Source: [Phialemoniopsis] sp. UDSM-2020 (lineage: Eukaryota; Ascomycota; Sordariomycetes; Thyridiales; Thyridiaceae). Taken from it: a stretch of 64,000 bases of DNA. The notes under the pieces were generated by a model. The model did no database searches. It was not told where the DNA came from and was given only the letters and a program-made list of their open reading frames with translations. This document shows positions 1 to 14,008 of this stretch, piece by piece (within the stretch, counting starts at the first letter, position 1; each line of letters opens with the position of its first letter). The stretch is taken from NCBI GenBank assembly GCA_018873225.1, contig JAEILZ010000005.1:1116001-1180000 (forward strand), given 5' to 3'. Made by a program: the position numbers and the translations under genes.

Positions 1-235
1 TATCCTTTCACGCAAACCAATGTCTGAAAAGAGCAAACGCCTCTGAAAGACTTGCTCCTCGCCTTGCCCCTACTTTGCTTTGCCTTTCTTTACTCCGTGA
101 CCAAGTTCAAACTCAACAACTCCCAAAAGGGGAGCCTCAAATAAAGACCACAAGACGCCCCTCTCCCTGTCTCCCATGAAATGCATGTATGCAATGCTAA
201 TCGATAAACCCTCTCTCTCTTCAAAAAGTCCCCTA

Positions 236-3200
236 TCAAAACCAAGACCACCCCTTCTTCTCGGTGTCAGCCTGAGGATGAGGAGGAACAACATCCTCAT
301 CCCTCCTCTCACCAAACATGCGCAGGCGGTAGAAACACGTGTGGTCCTCGGCGCCAGCATTCGTCATGGCGCGGACCAACACGCTCTCCGTCACGGCGCC
401 GAAATTGACCAACTCCTGCGAGAACCGATAGACCTGCACCCCTCCCCTCGCGACGACGTTCTCGTAGGTAAACTCGCCAATCTTGACGTACCCGCGGGCC
501 GCCAGGCGCTGCAGACGCCCGTTGTCGTAGTAGCCGCGGGACGCTAAGCTCTCGGTGCCAAACTGCGCGAGCGACCAGTCCTCGAGCAGCTGGCGCAGGC
601 GCACCTCCTGCACCTCGGCCCAGACCTCGAGATCGCGCGGCTCGGCGGCCGGGTCCAGCGTGGCGGCCGGGTCGATGTGCTCCACCACGAAGTGCGTGGG
701 AACCACCGGCACGCCGAGGTCGACGACGAGGTCCGCCGGGCTCGTGCCCGCACTATCCCGGATGCCGGCGCACCAGCAGTCGCCGTCCTCGTCCCAACGC
801 TCGAGCGCGGCGCGCTTGGCAGGGCGCCCCGGTCCGGGCCGGCGCTGCTTGTACGCCTCGGTGCCCATGCGCGGCTGGGCCGTGAGGAAGGTCGGGCTCG
901 AGTACTTCTCGTTGACGACGGCGCCCGAGGCGAGGTTGAAAAAGTTGATCTGGTGGCTGAGCTCCTGGGCGTAGTTGGCGCTGATCTTGCCCTGCGCGAT
1001 CGCCTCGAGATGCGTGTTGCCCATGACCTTGCGAACGCGGGCGTCGACGAGCGCCTCGATCTCGTCGCGGGAGAGGCCGGTGTATGCTGCCGTCCCCTGG
1101 TGGGCCTTAGTCGCGTTCCGGGCGGCCTCCTGAACCTTTTCCTCCAAGTCGGCGAGCTCGGCCCTGATCTCGTGCCGGAAGGGGATCATCTCTTCCTGCA
1201 CTTGTCGGATGAATTCGTCTCTGGTGACGAGCACCTCCGAGAGCTCTTGCGCCCCGCCCTGTGATTTCAAGAACCGCCTCAGCTTCTCCGTGGCCTCCTC
1301 GTCCGTGTCGCCAGGCTTAATGGCATCGACGCCGAGTATTTCCTTAACCCGCTTGCTGTTGCTCCGGAGGTAAGACTCCCAGGACTTAGCCATGGCCCTC
1401 TGGGCAATGTCCTCCACCTCCCCTGATGATAACGCGTCGTGATCTTGTGGGCGAAATCCGTTCTTCTCCATGCGATCTTTGAGGGGAGCCCATTGCAGGT
1501 CTGAAATGTCGTATTTACCGTCCTTGGCTCTTTTCAACACGAAGATCTCCTTGTCGGCGCTGATTTGGTCTCGAATCGCATACCAAAAGTCCTGCGGGAC
1601 GATAGTCTTGCCGTCCCTATCCTTCTTAAGGAGAAGGACTGACGGCATGGTCTTTTGCAGATCCTGGAGCGCAGAGTCGTGTCCCTCTGTGGTGTATTTT
1701 AGCTTGGTGATCCGGTTATCGTGGTCGCCAAAAGCTTGCTGGAGATTGTTAAATTCGTCGTCGCTGATAGCGCCCAATGGGTGTAGCAGGCTATACGGAA
1801 CAAATTGTTGTATGTTCCTTCGCCAGCCGTTGATCCCATACCAGTGCAGACGGTTGTCGAGTCGATAACCCGCGTACTCCTCGGGGCCGGTGGTGCTGAT
1901 AACAATGACGCGTATTGCTATCCAGCTCAGAATCAAGAATGTTATCGCTGTGGCAATCTTGTTCCATATATCTGCCAATATGCCCATATTCTTCGTCGCT
2001 TTCTGGACGAAATTTGAATCGTCCGGTATCCTTGCATCCGCTTGTCGCATCTGTTGGGCATCTTCGGGTTCAACTCTTGGCTGTGGCTGTTGTGGTGAAG
2101 CGGCTTCTTCGTCCACCCTCGATACGGTGTTCCTGCTTCGAGCGTCCTTCCTCCTAGGAACTGCCTCGTGAAGGTCCTCTTCCTCCACGACCGGAGCCGG
2201 CCTGCTCCTATTTGACCGTTTCCCAAAGGCGCCAGACGCAGCCTCTGCCTCCTCCATGACGTTTCGCGTCGGCCGCTTAAGCCTCACGCCGCCTCTGGCG
2301 TGCTGATTCCTCGTAACAGGCATGGCCTCTTCTTCTTCGCTGGCCTCAGACTCGTCCACCCGGGCCAGTCCTCGGGGGTTTCTGCGACTACTTGGCCTGG
2401 AGTTCCGGAACTGTGGCGGTGATGACTGCAGCTCGTCCTCGTCACTCAAATTTGCGTTTGCAAATAACCGCCTACTTGCTTTCTTTGCGCTGTTGCGTAA
2501 TCTACTGGATACTGATTCTGGTTGAGAGTTTGGTATTTCTTCCTCCCTATTTCGGGTTCGGTTCGGTGTGGGTTGTGGCTGTTGGGCAGGTTGCGATTGC
2601 CTGCTCCTTTGTGATGCATCTGGCGCCTGACGGGATGCGCCTGCCGGCTGCGCTTGATCCCTGGCTGCTAGATCGGCGCGCCGCGACAAAGCTTCCACGT
2701 TCGGAGACGGACCGGGCGTAACGACCTTGGCGCTGCCAAAGACGTTGCTTTCTTCTATAAAACTTCGTGCTGACATGGGCGGGATCGGGCCCAGTTTCTG
2801 ATGAGATGGTGGCTCAGAAAACAACCTCCGAACGCTAGCAGGGACGTTGAGGACAGTGCCCCGGGGTTGCACAGCTGATGAGGGTGGCTGTACAGATGAT
2901 GATCTGGGTACGTGAGTTCTTGCTAATGCAGGGTCAGTGTGTCAATTCATAAAAAAATGGGACGGCTTTGTTGACGGACCTTGGGGGCGAGGGGTCATTT
3001 GTTCCCGGTCTTCGATGGTCTCGATTAGTTCGACGATGTCGTCATCGTCGTCTTCTTGCGCCTCCCGCTCCTGGGCGAGCCGCCTTTGCCGGTCGGCTTC
3101 GTTTTTCCTGCTGGCCTCATCGGCCTCTCGCTCCGCGCGCTTTCTAGCGTCCCTCCGGTTGTCCTCCTGGACCGTGTTCAGGACGGACCCGAATGCGCCG

Positions 3201-3430
3201 GCTAGATCGGTACCGTGCGCGCCAACAACCTGCCTCTCAGGAACAGCAGTTGGCGGTGAGCCGTACGAGGTGCTGTATTTCGCAGGGCTAGCCTCCATAG
3301 CGGCAGTCACAGCTGCGTTGCGTAACCGCGCCGTAGATGAGGTGCGAGGTACTGATGCGCGACTCCGCTCACTGGCGACGATGGGGTCGGGACCACGGGT
3401 GGAGGCCCGGGTTGAGCGCTTTGGCGGCAT
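236..3430 (-). CDS. SUN-domain (Sad1/UNC-84) nuclear envelope protein
   Basis: Inner-nuclear-membrane half of a LINC complex, predicted to tether chromatin and spindle pole body to the cytoskeleton through KASH partners. Two exons are inferred: 3430-2980 and 2922-236, with a 57 nt intron whose acceptor was chosen to keep frame; the product is about 1045 aa. The N-terminal half is long, basic and low in complexity, rich in R, S and P, as expected for a nucleoplasmic region. A single membrane segment follows (around ATAITFLILSWIAIRVIVI), then a charged region with coiled-coil character, then a C-terminal SUN domain with conserved features such as NFFNLASGAVV, DLGVPVVPTHFVVEH and the closing FYRLRMFGE. 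The start at 3430 (MPPKRSTR) is preferred over an in-frame ATG seven codons upstream. It is divergent from galE. The family call is strong; the exact splice site is less sure. Confidence 0.88.
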
Positions 3431-4999
3431 GATGGTGATGTGAGGTGTCAAAGCGAATGTTCAATTCTTGCGCTGAGAATTTGCTCTCCTTGATGAAGAG
3501 TGAGTGTGAGGTTGAACTTGTGGTGATCGTTGCGATGCAGGTGAGTTGAAAAGTGTAGGTTGAGATGACATAAAGGAATCCAACAGAGGGTTCCAATATG
3601 GACCAAATTTGGCGCGCGAACACAGAAGTTTATCGTGAAGATAAGACTTGAAGTTCGCCTACCTCGAATGAAGCACCGTTGCATGTGATGGCGGTGACTG
3701 GGTCGAGGTGTCCGTAAGTTGAGGTGAGAAGAAGTCAAGGTGATGGGCTGGTGATGGATTCATGAATCCCGGACAAGAAGTTGAAATAAGACCAAGCTCC
3801 TCTCGAGGTGAAGAACCGAGAACAAAGAAGTCCGCAAGCTTCGTACTGCCCCTGGATGAGATAACTCGTCGAGGGTTCGTCTCGGTGGTGGTGATGATGG
3901 CGATGGTGCGCCTTTGGTGCTTTTTGGTCGCGCGGGCGTGGGTGGCTGGTCAGTCGCGCAAGCTGATGAGGAGCCGCATCGGGGGACAAAGAGCTCGTCT
4001 CTTTGTTCTGTCCAGTCGCAAACGGATGCAATCGCTCAAACAATTGAATTACTTGTTGTCCATCGTGTACCCACGTCTGTATCCGTCATCATAGTCATCA
4101 GTCGTATCCGAAAGCGGGTGAGTTTGAAGCTGTAAATCGATGGGCTGGTCCCGAGTCCCGACTTTTGATGGATCCAAACGCGTCTGGGTTCTGTGGTGCT
4201 GCGCTGGCGGGCGGCGGCTGTCTTTTTTTGGTGGAGTCCTGGAAAGGAAGCGTGTTGGAGCTATGACCGCGCCCAGAATTGAGCTAGCCTCCCCGCCACG
4301 CCCGCCAGAAACGGTCCCAGGGTGAGATCGGGGATGCATTTAACGACGCTTCCGTTTCCAGCGGCAGATAACACGTGATCAACGTTGCCCGCCTCTGAGA
4401 CACCAGCGACTGAACCAGGGTATCGCTACGCCTGTCGAATCCTCAAATACTTTCATTGACCTGGTCACTGGGCTTAAATAAAGACTGTTTAAACAGACGA
4501 TTTAATTGTTTCCTATATTACTCTGTGAATTCGTTTTTGGCCCCGGTCATGATGCTCTGTCCCCTCATATTTCGCGCTCTCTCACCAGAACGCAAATTGA
4601 CCACCTGCGAGAGGCCAATGACATCCTCACTTCATGTCATCAATTGGGGGTTGTATCAGAGATACGTAGCGTCACTCCACCTACCATGTAGCGCGTGTTA
4701 GTCTTTTGCTGAGACAGACCCAAGGGCTGCCAAACCCATTGAAGATTGTTCCAAGGTTGCTCGCTCAGGTGCCCCACGTTGCAAGCTTCGGTGGATCCGT
4801 CCCCCTAGCGAGATTCGATGTGCGCTCATCCATCCCACTTCTGTAGCACCGGCGCCCTCCTGACGATGCGGTGAGAAAGAAAAAGAGTTGGACGTGATAT
4901 CAAAAGCCGCAGTCTTCTGATTCTTCAATCCTCTACTCAGAAGATTACGACTGCACGCCTCTTCTCCCAGACAACACCAAACTACAGCACACAGTCAAA
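3431..4999. other. Intergenic, divergent promoter region (SUN gene / galE)
   Basis: No gene is supported in this 1.57 kb. Open frames here are short, lack family features and have no convincing splice partners. It should hold the 5' UTRs and promoters of the two flanking divergent genes. The stretch just before 5000 is pyrimidine-rich with CACA/CAAA runs, typical of a fungal 5' UTR. Confidence 0.6.
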
Positions 5000-6409
<1,410 letters not shown>

Positions 6410-6637
6410 GACGAAGCTATGTCGGGAAAAGAAAAAGCAAAATAAGAAAAGTGGAAGCATATTGCAGTTGGTACGAGCGTTGACACTGGAAATCATCATC
6501 ACGAGTAGTAAGAATGGGGCTCCTGGACACTTTATTCCACATACATACAAAAAAGGTAGCACTGCGGACATATCGCATTAATGAATAGACTAATTCATCA
6601 CAAAGGCACCATTGTGTTCGTCTCTCTCGGTCCCTTT

Positions 6638-7865
6638 TTACAACTTGAGTAGGAGCTTGCCGCTCGTCTTCCTGCCCTCGAGGTCTGAGTGGGCGCGCGC
6701 CACCTCCTTGAGCGGGTACGTGTCGTGGACCTTGACGTCGACCTTGCCCGTCATGATGAGGTCGAACAGCTCCTTAGAGTACTTTTCGGTCTCCTCGCGC
6801 GTCACGAGGTAGTTGAAGAGCACGGGCCGCATGAGCTTGATGTTCTTGGGCCCGAGGCGGAGGATGTCGACGGGTGGCACGGGGCCAGACTAGGGACGTC
6901 AGCATTTCTTCTCTCGACCTTGCCAACTCATCCCTATTTTGATCAAAATGACAGCCAGGGGGGAAGGGAGGGGGGAGCAACTCACCGCGTTACCAAAGCT
7001 AATCAACGTCCCCTTGCGCGCAATCATCTCGAGGTCCGCCTCAAACGTAGCCTTGCCCACACCATCAAAGATCACATCCACGCCGTGCCCGCCCGTGATC
7101 TCCTTAACTTTAGCCACCAGGTCGTCCTCGCGACTATTCAGCACCCACTGCGCGCCCCGCGACCGCGCCAGCTCGCACTTCTCTGCGCTGCCGGCGGTCC
7201 CGATCACGCGCGCCCCGCTCGCCGCCAGCATCTGCACGAGCTGCAGGCCGACGCCTCCGGCCGCCGCGTGCACGAGCGTCCAGGGCCCGGCGCCGACGCC
7301 CAGAGCTCCGGCGCCACCGGCCGGCAGGTTCGCGGCCTCGCGGACAAAGGTCAGGGCCGTGAGGCCCTGGAGCAAGGAGGCGGCGGCCTGGACATCGGTG
7401 ACGCCGTCGGGCAGGCGCAGGACCTTGGCGGCGGGGACGGCGGTGTAGGCGGCGTAGGTGTGGTCGTGGAGGTAGGCGACGCGGTCGCCGACCTTGAGGT
7501 CTCCTGACGAGGAGACGGCGGCGACGGTGCCGGCTGCTTCTTTGCCTGTTACCAGCGGGAGGGGCGCTTTGTAGAGGCCTGTGCGGAAGTAGCTGTGGCA
7601 ATTGTTAGTGATGTATATTTGTGATCCAAAAATGCGATATGTCAGGGGGTGTTTGGTCATAGTAGGGGTAGCTCATCAAGGTCCGGGATCTTGAAAAGAG
7701 AACAACTCACGTATCGATAAAGTTGACGCCGATGAGCTCGTTCTTGACGAGGACCTCGCCGTCCTTGAGCTGCGGGACGGGCAGGTCGGTCTTCCACTTG
7801 AGCACCTCGACGCCGCCGGTCTCCTCGATGAGGACGCCGGGCATGGTCTTCGGAACGTCGGCCAT
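6638..7865 (-). CDS. Quinone oxidoreductase, zeta-crystallin / ZTA1 type
   Basis: NADPH-dependent quinone (or alkenal/one) reductase of the medium-chain dehydrogenase superfamily, without zinc ligands. Three exons, 7865-7711, 7592-6986 and 6889-6638, give 337 aa, close to yeast Zta1 size. Visible are GKEAAGTV, the NADPH-binding glycine motif HAAAGGVGLQLVQ, then GTAGSAEK, and GVGKATFEADLEMIARKGTLISFG. The chosen start is MADVPKTMPG at 7865. An in-frame ATG at 8018 would add 51 residues with ten basic and one acidic residue, resembling a mitochondrial presequence. The frame is open across that region, so two protein forms are possible. Divergent from the D-amino-acid oxidase gene. Confidence 0.92.
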
Positions 7866-8018
7866 GGTGGTGAGCTTGCGCTGTGTAATGTAAGTGCGGG
7901 GTAGCTTTCTCGCAAACGTGTTGAGCTTCGGAGTAGCTTTCACAAAGACAGCAGGTTCAATCGCACGAGAGAGATTGTGTAGCTGAGCTATGCGAGGTCT
8001 TGAGATGAGATGCAGCAT

Positions 8019-8792
8019 TACTTTACTTAGGATGTGATGTTCGGGGAGTTAGGAACGCTCGGGTGTGGGTGAGCTTAGGAAGCTGGAGCTCTTGAAAAAG
8101 AGGCCCCGTCGCACGGCATTCATGATGTGATGTAATCAAGCCATTAAAGCTCCTCATGCTTCGGCAGTCAAGAATAACCTTTCAATTTCTTATTGGACAC
8201 GACATTGGACTCCTTTCTACCCAATCCGTCTGCCCGCTGTGCCTCGCTCGTCAAGGCTGTGTAGAGATGCCATATTCAAGCTATTTCAAGTCCATGAACA
8301 ATGATCCTCAATTCGGTAAGCTATCAAATCAAGCTCAATGCCGTCACAAAGACCTGCGAGTTCGGCGGCGGCATTCTCACCCCACCACACTGTATGAGGG
8401 CCGGCGTGAGCCGCCACGAGCCGCTACCAATCGGCATTTCCGATCTCTTATCGGCATCGAACAGAGGCACGAATATGCACTCGTTGTAGGCGTTACGGAA
8501 GGTGGCTTGCATCCAGAGCGGAGCGGTGCCGGTCCCCCGCTTGCGGTGACCCAATGGTTCTGGTACTGAAATGGAGTGGCATCGATGGATCCATGGATGC
8601 CGTGTCGAGTCATCGTACGAGGCCGACCGGCCGCCGGTGGGATCCGCGTGGGAACTACTTAAAGACTACAAAGGTTCTCCGCACTCTAGCATTTTCTCCA
8701 TAGACAATTGGGAACTGCTCAGTATCGCCGAGCAATCTTGAGGAGTAACAGGACGGATTGATTTCAGCGGATTGCAACGGTACAGAGCGAAC
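8019..8792. other. Intergenic, divergent promoter region
   Basis: About 770 bases between the quinone reductase and D-amino-acid oxidase genes. Open frames here are short with no recognisable domain. I see no gene, tRNA or repeat. Confidence 0.55.
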
Positions 8793-10110
8793 ATGCCGAA
8801 CATTGTTGTAATTGGGTAAGACAACGACAACCACCACCCACCAATCCCTGGGGCTGATCTCCCGAAGAGCTTAATTTGCTGACCGCATATCCCAGCGCTG
8901 GCGTCTCGGGTCTCACGACAGCACTGCTGCTAGCCAGGCGCAAGGATCATAATGTCACGGTGGTTGCCAAGCACATGCCCGGCGACTATGATATAGAGTA
9001 CACATCACCGTGGGCCGGCGCAAATGTCCTGCCGTGAGTCTTTACCGCAATGGCCTGATGTGCTGTAGAGCATGCATCTGACCGACCAAACAGGATGGCG
9101 GAAGCCAGCAACAGCCGGTGGGAGCGTCGCTCATGGCCCGAATTGAAGCGTCTGGCCGAGGAAGTGCCCGAATCAGGTATCCACGTACAGAGTGAGGCTC
9201 TACCTACCTGCCCCTTGCACGGCTAAGGCGCATCTACGTGACTAACGGCATTACAGAGTCGGTCATCCTCCGGCGCAACAAGGACCTCGCCCTCCACGGC
9301 ACGCCCGGCCGGCGGCTCCCAGATCCGCTCTTCGCCGCGAAGCCCTGGTTCGCCGACATGTTCGAAGACTACCGCGACATGATACCGGAGGAGCTGCCCG
9401 AAGGCGCCGACGCGGGCTCTATCTGGACCTGCCTGTGCATCAACACGGCGCTCTACCTGCCCTACCTGCTCGGCCAGTGCCGCAAGGCGGGCGTCGTCTT
9501 CCGCCGCGCCAACCTGAAACACATCAACGAGGCGCGCGGCATGAGCGCGCACACGTCCGGCGGCGCCAAGGCCGACATCGTCGTCAACGCGTCGGGCCTG
9601 CTAGCCTGCAAGCTCGGCGGCGTCGCCGACCCCAAGGTGCAGCCGGCGCGGGGCCAGATCGTGCTCGTGCGCAACGAGCTGACGCCCATGATGACCATCT
9701 CGGGCACCGACGACGGCGCCGAGGAGCTCTTCTACCTGATGCAGCGGGCGTCGGGCGGCGGGACCGTCATCGGCGGGACCTACGCCGTGGGCAACTGGGA
9801 CCCGAACCCGGACCCCAACATCGCGACGCGCATCCTCGAGCGCGCGCTGCGCATACACCCGGCCCTGAAAGGCAAAACGATGAAGGACCTCGACATCGTG
9901 CGGCACGGCGTCGGGCTCAGGCCGTACCGCGAGGGCGGGCTGCGGCTCGAGAAGGAGCGGATCGACGGCACGTGGGTGGTGCACAACTACGGGCACGCCG
10001 GTTGGGGGTATCAGGGGTCGTATGGGTGTGCCGAGGGCGTGTTGGAGGTTGTGGATGATGTTCTCGCTAATGACTTGCCAAAGAAGTCGGCCATTTCATC
10101 CAAACTGTGA
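8793..10110 (+). CDS. D-amino-acid oxidase, peroxisomal
   Basis: FAD enzyme oxidising D-amino acids to 2-oxo acids, ammonia and H2O2. Four exons, 8793-8815, 8896-9033, 9094-9176 and 9257-10110, give 365 aa, the usual family length. The N-terminal FAD dinucleotide motif spans intron 1 (VVIGAGVSGLTTALLLAR). Further on are YTSPWAGANVLP, the substrate-carboxylate arginine region VGLRPYREGG and the DAO signature VVHNYGHAGWGYQGSYG. The last three residues, SKL, are a classic type 1 peroxisomal targeting signal. Very short first exons are common for Rossmann genes in fungi, and this one is fixed by the GxGxxG motif. Confidence 0.96.
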
Positions 10111-10425
10111 GTTGGACATGCTTAGAGAGGATAATCTTAATGAAATCTACAAACACTATGTTCACAATGAGAAGAGTCGGGCAGTTGTGAATCTGCATGT
10201 CAGCAATGTGATGAGAACTCTCTTAGTGATTGGCCAGCCCCTGTAGCGATCAAAGCGCTAATCACAGCGGGTTGCACCGCACGTTCCCGCGACTTTAGTG
10301 CTGAAGCTCAGCCCACCTTGCGTCACAAAAAGTCTTGAGCTTTCTGGCCACATCTCGAAAGCTTCACCCGAGATGCGCGTTTCGACTTGAGATCTCCATT
10401 CCCCATCGCCGCATCACCAACCACC

Positions 10426-11858
10426 ATGGCGACCACAGAGACCCCACTATACATGCGGCCGATCAACTTCGCCCTTGATGTTGCGAATGGGCGCAGTCGC
10501 TATGCAAGCCTCGTCCCGCCAATGCTGTTGGCGCTGGATGCGGTCCTCTGTGGCCTGGTCATCTGGAAAATTCCTTGTGAGTTCCCCGTCACTATTCCCA
10601 GTTCTATGGCGTGTCTCCTTTCTAACAGATACTCTTTGTATTAGATACCGAGATTGATTGGAAGGCATACATGGAGCAGGTCGCTCAATTCGTGTCTGGC
10701 GAGCGCGACTACACCAAGATGAAGGGCGGCACCGGCCCCCTCGTCTACCCGGCTGCACATGTCTATACATACACCGGGCTGTACTACCTGACGGATGAGG
10801 GCAAAGACATCTTCTTGGCGCAGCAGCTTTTTGCGATCCTATATATTGTCACATTGGCTGTGGTCATGGCCTGCTATTGGAAAGCCAAGGTGGGTGGGAG
10901 ATGATTACTTGAGATACGCTCCTTGCGAAAGCTAATCATGATGCACCAGGTCCCGCCCTACGTCTTCCCGATGCTCATCCTCTCGAAGCGCCTCCATAGT
11001 ATCTTTGTACTCCGCTGCTTCAACGACTGCTTCGCCGTCCTCTTCCTCTGGCTCGCCATCTTTTTCTTCCAGCGGAAGCTGTGGACATTCGGCGCCCTCA
11101 TCTACAGCTGGGGGCTGGGAGTCAAGATGTCGTTGCTCCTCGAGCTACCCGCCGTCGGCCTGATCCTCTTCCTCGCGCGGGGCTTCGCGGGCGCCATGCG
11201 CATGGCGAGGCTCATGGTGCACCTGCAGATCGCCATCGCTTTCCCATTCTTGTTGGAGAACTGGCGCGGCTACTTAGGGCGGTCGTTTGAATTGTCGAGG
11301 CAATTCTTCTACAAGTGGACGGTCAATTGGCGCATGGTGGACGAGGAGACGTTCCTCAGCCGCAAGTTTGCTATTGGGCTACTCGTTCTACACGCGTCGC
11401 TGCTCGTCACCTTCATCGTGACCCGGTGGCTCAAGCCGACCAACAAGTCTATTCCCGAGCTCGTCAAGCCGCTCCTCTCAGTCAAGGCCATCTTCAGGGA
11501 CATGGACAAGCCAATCGTGGGCCAGGCGATGTCTCCCAGATACGTCATGACTACCATGCTGACGGCCAACATCATTGGCATGCTCTGCGCCCGGTCCCTG
11601 CACTACCAATTCTTTGCATATATCGCCTGGGCCACGCCGTACCTCTTGTGGAGAAGCGGTGTCCACCCTGTACTCCAGTACGGCTTCTGGGCTGTCCAAG
11701 AGTACGCGTGGAACGTGTTCCCCAGCACCAAATTAAGTTCTCAGCTCGTTGTCGGCGTGCTGTTTGCGACGGTCGGCTTAGTATGGCTAGGGGCCGAGGA
11801 GGAGTTTGAGCCGAGGCCTGAACAGCCAGTGCCCAAGCCCCAGGCCGTCGCAGAGTAG
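10426..11858 (+). CDS. ALG3: ALG3 Dol-P-Man:Man5GlcNAc2-PP-Dol alpha-1,3-mannosyltransferase
   Basis: ER-membrane mannosyltransferase that adds the first lumenal mannose to the lipid-linked N-glycan precursor. Three exons, 10426-10576, 10645-10889 and 10950-11858, encode 434 aa. Family blocks are [11 protein letters not shown], the lumenal loop [37 protein letters not shown] and [12 protein letters not shown]. There are about ten hydrophobic segments. The start in context CACCATGGCG matches the fungal Kozak preference; an upstream in-frame ATG at 10387 is less favourable. Housekeeping gene, no oddity seen. Confidence 0.95.
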
Positions 11859-11927
11859 ATATGTATGATATACCCTTGCTAGAGATAAATTCCCAATATA
11901 CGTGCCCCCAATCTAGGCACAGTTGCT

Positions 11928-12417
11928 TCAATCCTCCTCCGAGTCTGAGGGAGGCATCTTGCCGACATTCGAATCGCTCTCGTCGTCAGATTCCTCGACA
12001 TGCTTAGGAAACTCCGCAGGCCTGCCAAACAACCGGGTCAGCCACATCCTCGAACTATGCTCCAATATTGCCAAGCAAGACTTACCAGTACTTCTGCTTC
12101 CGCCACTCCCTCTCGTCCCGCACCACGTTGACGATCTCGCCCTCGACGCGAGTCCCGGGCTTGCGCTCCGCCGAAGGGACCAGGTCGACGAGCACGAAGC
12201 CGCCGCGCTTGATCCAGATCGTGTTGCGGAAGCGCTGCGCCAGCTCCACGAGCACCGTCGCCGTGTCCTTCCCCTTCGGCGTGGGCAGCGCGCAGGTGTA
12301 GAGGTTGTTGCCCTCGGCCTTGACGACGCGGGCGAGGGACTGCGAGGGGCTCAGGACGTCGGGCGGGGTGGTCGACTCCTCTGCCGCAGCCAGGACGTTG
12401 CGTTTCGGTCGGCCCAT
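11928..12417 (-). CDS. EIF1AD-like S1/OB-fold RNA-binding protein
   Basis: Small nucleic-acid-binding protein related to eIF1A and vertebrate EIF1AD. Two exons, 12417-12086 and 12021-11928, separated by a 64 nt intron, give 141 aa. The OB-fold core is clear: VVKAEGNNLYTCALP, FRNTIWIKRGGFVLVD and VEGEIVNVV, followed by KQKYWPAEFPKH and an acidic tail (DDESDSN, SEED). The short second exon was found by splicing TG|G across the conserved tryptophan. Role in fungi: probably translation or ribosome biogenesis, by family resemblance only. Confidence 0.85.
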
Positions 12418-12686
12418 AGCTATCGGAAAGAGCCTTTTACTTAGGGTGTGGTGATCGGACGTGTTTACGACAAGGCAGGTGATGAGGAGGGTTATTGGGT
12501 GGGAGTGACAAAAATTATGGTGGGCTGTTGATAAAGTGCCTTTATCGTCAAGAAAAATAAAGCGGGCCCACCCGAGCGGTCTAAGGTCGTAAGGCACAAG
12601 TACCTCAGTACCTGTGTAATTACAATTCAACAAGTGCACTGAGCAGTGATTCATGAACAGTATTGCTCGAAGGCTCAGTCCGTACA

Positions 12687-13294
12687 TCAGAGGTATAGTA
12701 TAAAATGCGAAAGACTCAATGTTATCACGCTCCCAACAGCGACCCCCCAAGCTCCCCGAAGCCGGCTCTCAGCTGAAGACTTCTTGATCCCTGCCCTCAA
12801 CTTGTCATAGTCGATATATTCACATACCACGGCGGCCCCTTTAAAGGTTTTATTGCTCCCAATACTCGAGTTCGCAGCCTTCAACTCTGCGACCCTGGCG
12901 TTGGCGTGGTCGTAGACACACTTGGGCCACGCTTCGGCAAGCGCCACGTCGTTGGTATAACACAGCTTGACGTTGCAATCATACTGCATCGAGTAGACAT
13001 TGGCGGCGTGCTCGGCCGGGCAACAGGGCGAGAAAGTATCGAAGTCTCTGCCTTCTGACTCGATATTTATGCCAGACGACCAACAGATGATGGACTCATT
13101 AAAGTCTGCTGAGACTTTCCCACAAGTATGGGGCCTGTATTCCCATCCCTGTTGGATCTACCCGGAAATGTTTAGCAGACGCGATACATGTAGGACAGAG
13201 ACGAGGAGGCGAGAACAAGTGCAGCAAGTGGGAAAGCCATCGGATTGATACGCACAGAATAGTTGAAATCGCCCGGATGGAGGATGGCACTCAT
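12687..13294 (-). CDS. Cysteine-rich protein with C-terminal hydrophobic tail, unknown function
   Basis: Not a family I recognise. The main exon, 13157-12687, has eight cysteines (for example HTCGK, IICWS, SPCCPAEH, QYDCNVKLCY, PKCVYDH) and ends in about 19 hydrophobic residues (GVAVGSVITLSLSHFILYL). Such a tail suits a GPI-attachment signal or a tail anchor. I join it to a 39 nt exon, 13294-13256 (MSAILHPGDFNYS), by a 98 nt intron with donor GTGCGT and branch TGCTAAAC, giving 169 aa. That start lacks a signal peptide, which is odd for a cysteine-rich protein. Signal-like reading MAFPLAALVLAS lies inside the proposed intron, and another hydrophobic start lies near 13350. The body is well supported; the 5' end is not. 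Confidence 0.6.
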
Positions 13295-14008
13295 TTTGGA
13301 ATTTTTATGCTTCTTGCAATACAAATGTTAAAAACAAAATGCTTTTCATTTCGGGTTTACGCCCCTTAAGCTTCTTAGACCAGGCTTGGGCCGTTTGCGG
13401 CGGGCTATTTTATCCTTGTTCAGTTCAAATCACCTCCAGCAAGGCGTTGACGCTGCCAAGAAACATTGCCGTGGAGCTGAAAGTAAAGTTGACAGCGCAG
13501 ATCTGACGATGTGACGTGACTCCAAGCTATCAAGCATTCGAGTTTCCTACATGCCTGACATTTCTAGAATTTACATTTGAATAGTTGTCTTTCATTGGTG
13601 GAATTTAAATTATTAGCGCTTGAGGAAAACACGAACGCCATGCGGACAGTTCTAAAGCGGCATGGAGCCGTCCAAAAACGGAGGTAGCCTCAGGATGTGA
13701 CGACACTTGACCAGGGTTCGCGATGCCAAGCAAACCAACAGCATCAAAGCGGGCAGACTAGCAATTCAGATGATATGAGGAGTCACTTCATTTAATAGCA
13801 ACTTACCATGGACATGTTGGCGGGCTGAAGGTCTGAAAGGGGACATGGACCGCTGTGCTGCTTGCTTGGCACGAGCCTGGAAGGGAGGAAATGCTACTAG
13901 TTCTGTAAGATGTGTAAACAAGCTTATGTGTAGTACTTCAGTGTATGATATCCTAGAAAACTCCAGTTTCTACTCGCGGTTGCCTTCTGCTCCATGAAGA
14001 ATATGTGG
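13295..14008. other. Intergenic
   Basis: About 710 AT-richer bases between the start of the cysteine-rich gene and the stop of the NmrA-like gene. No gene or repeat is supported. Confidence 0.5.
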
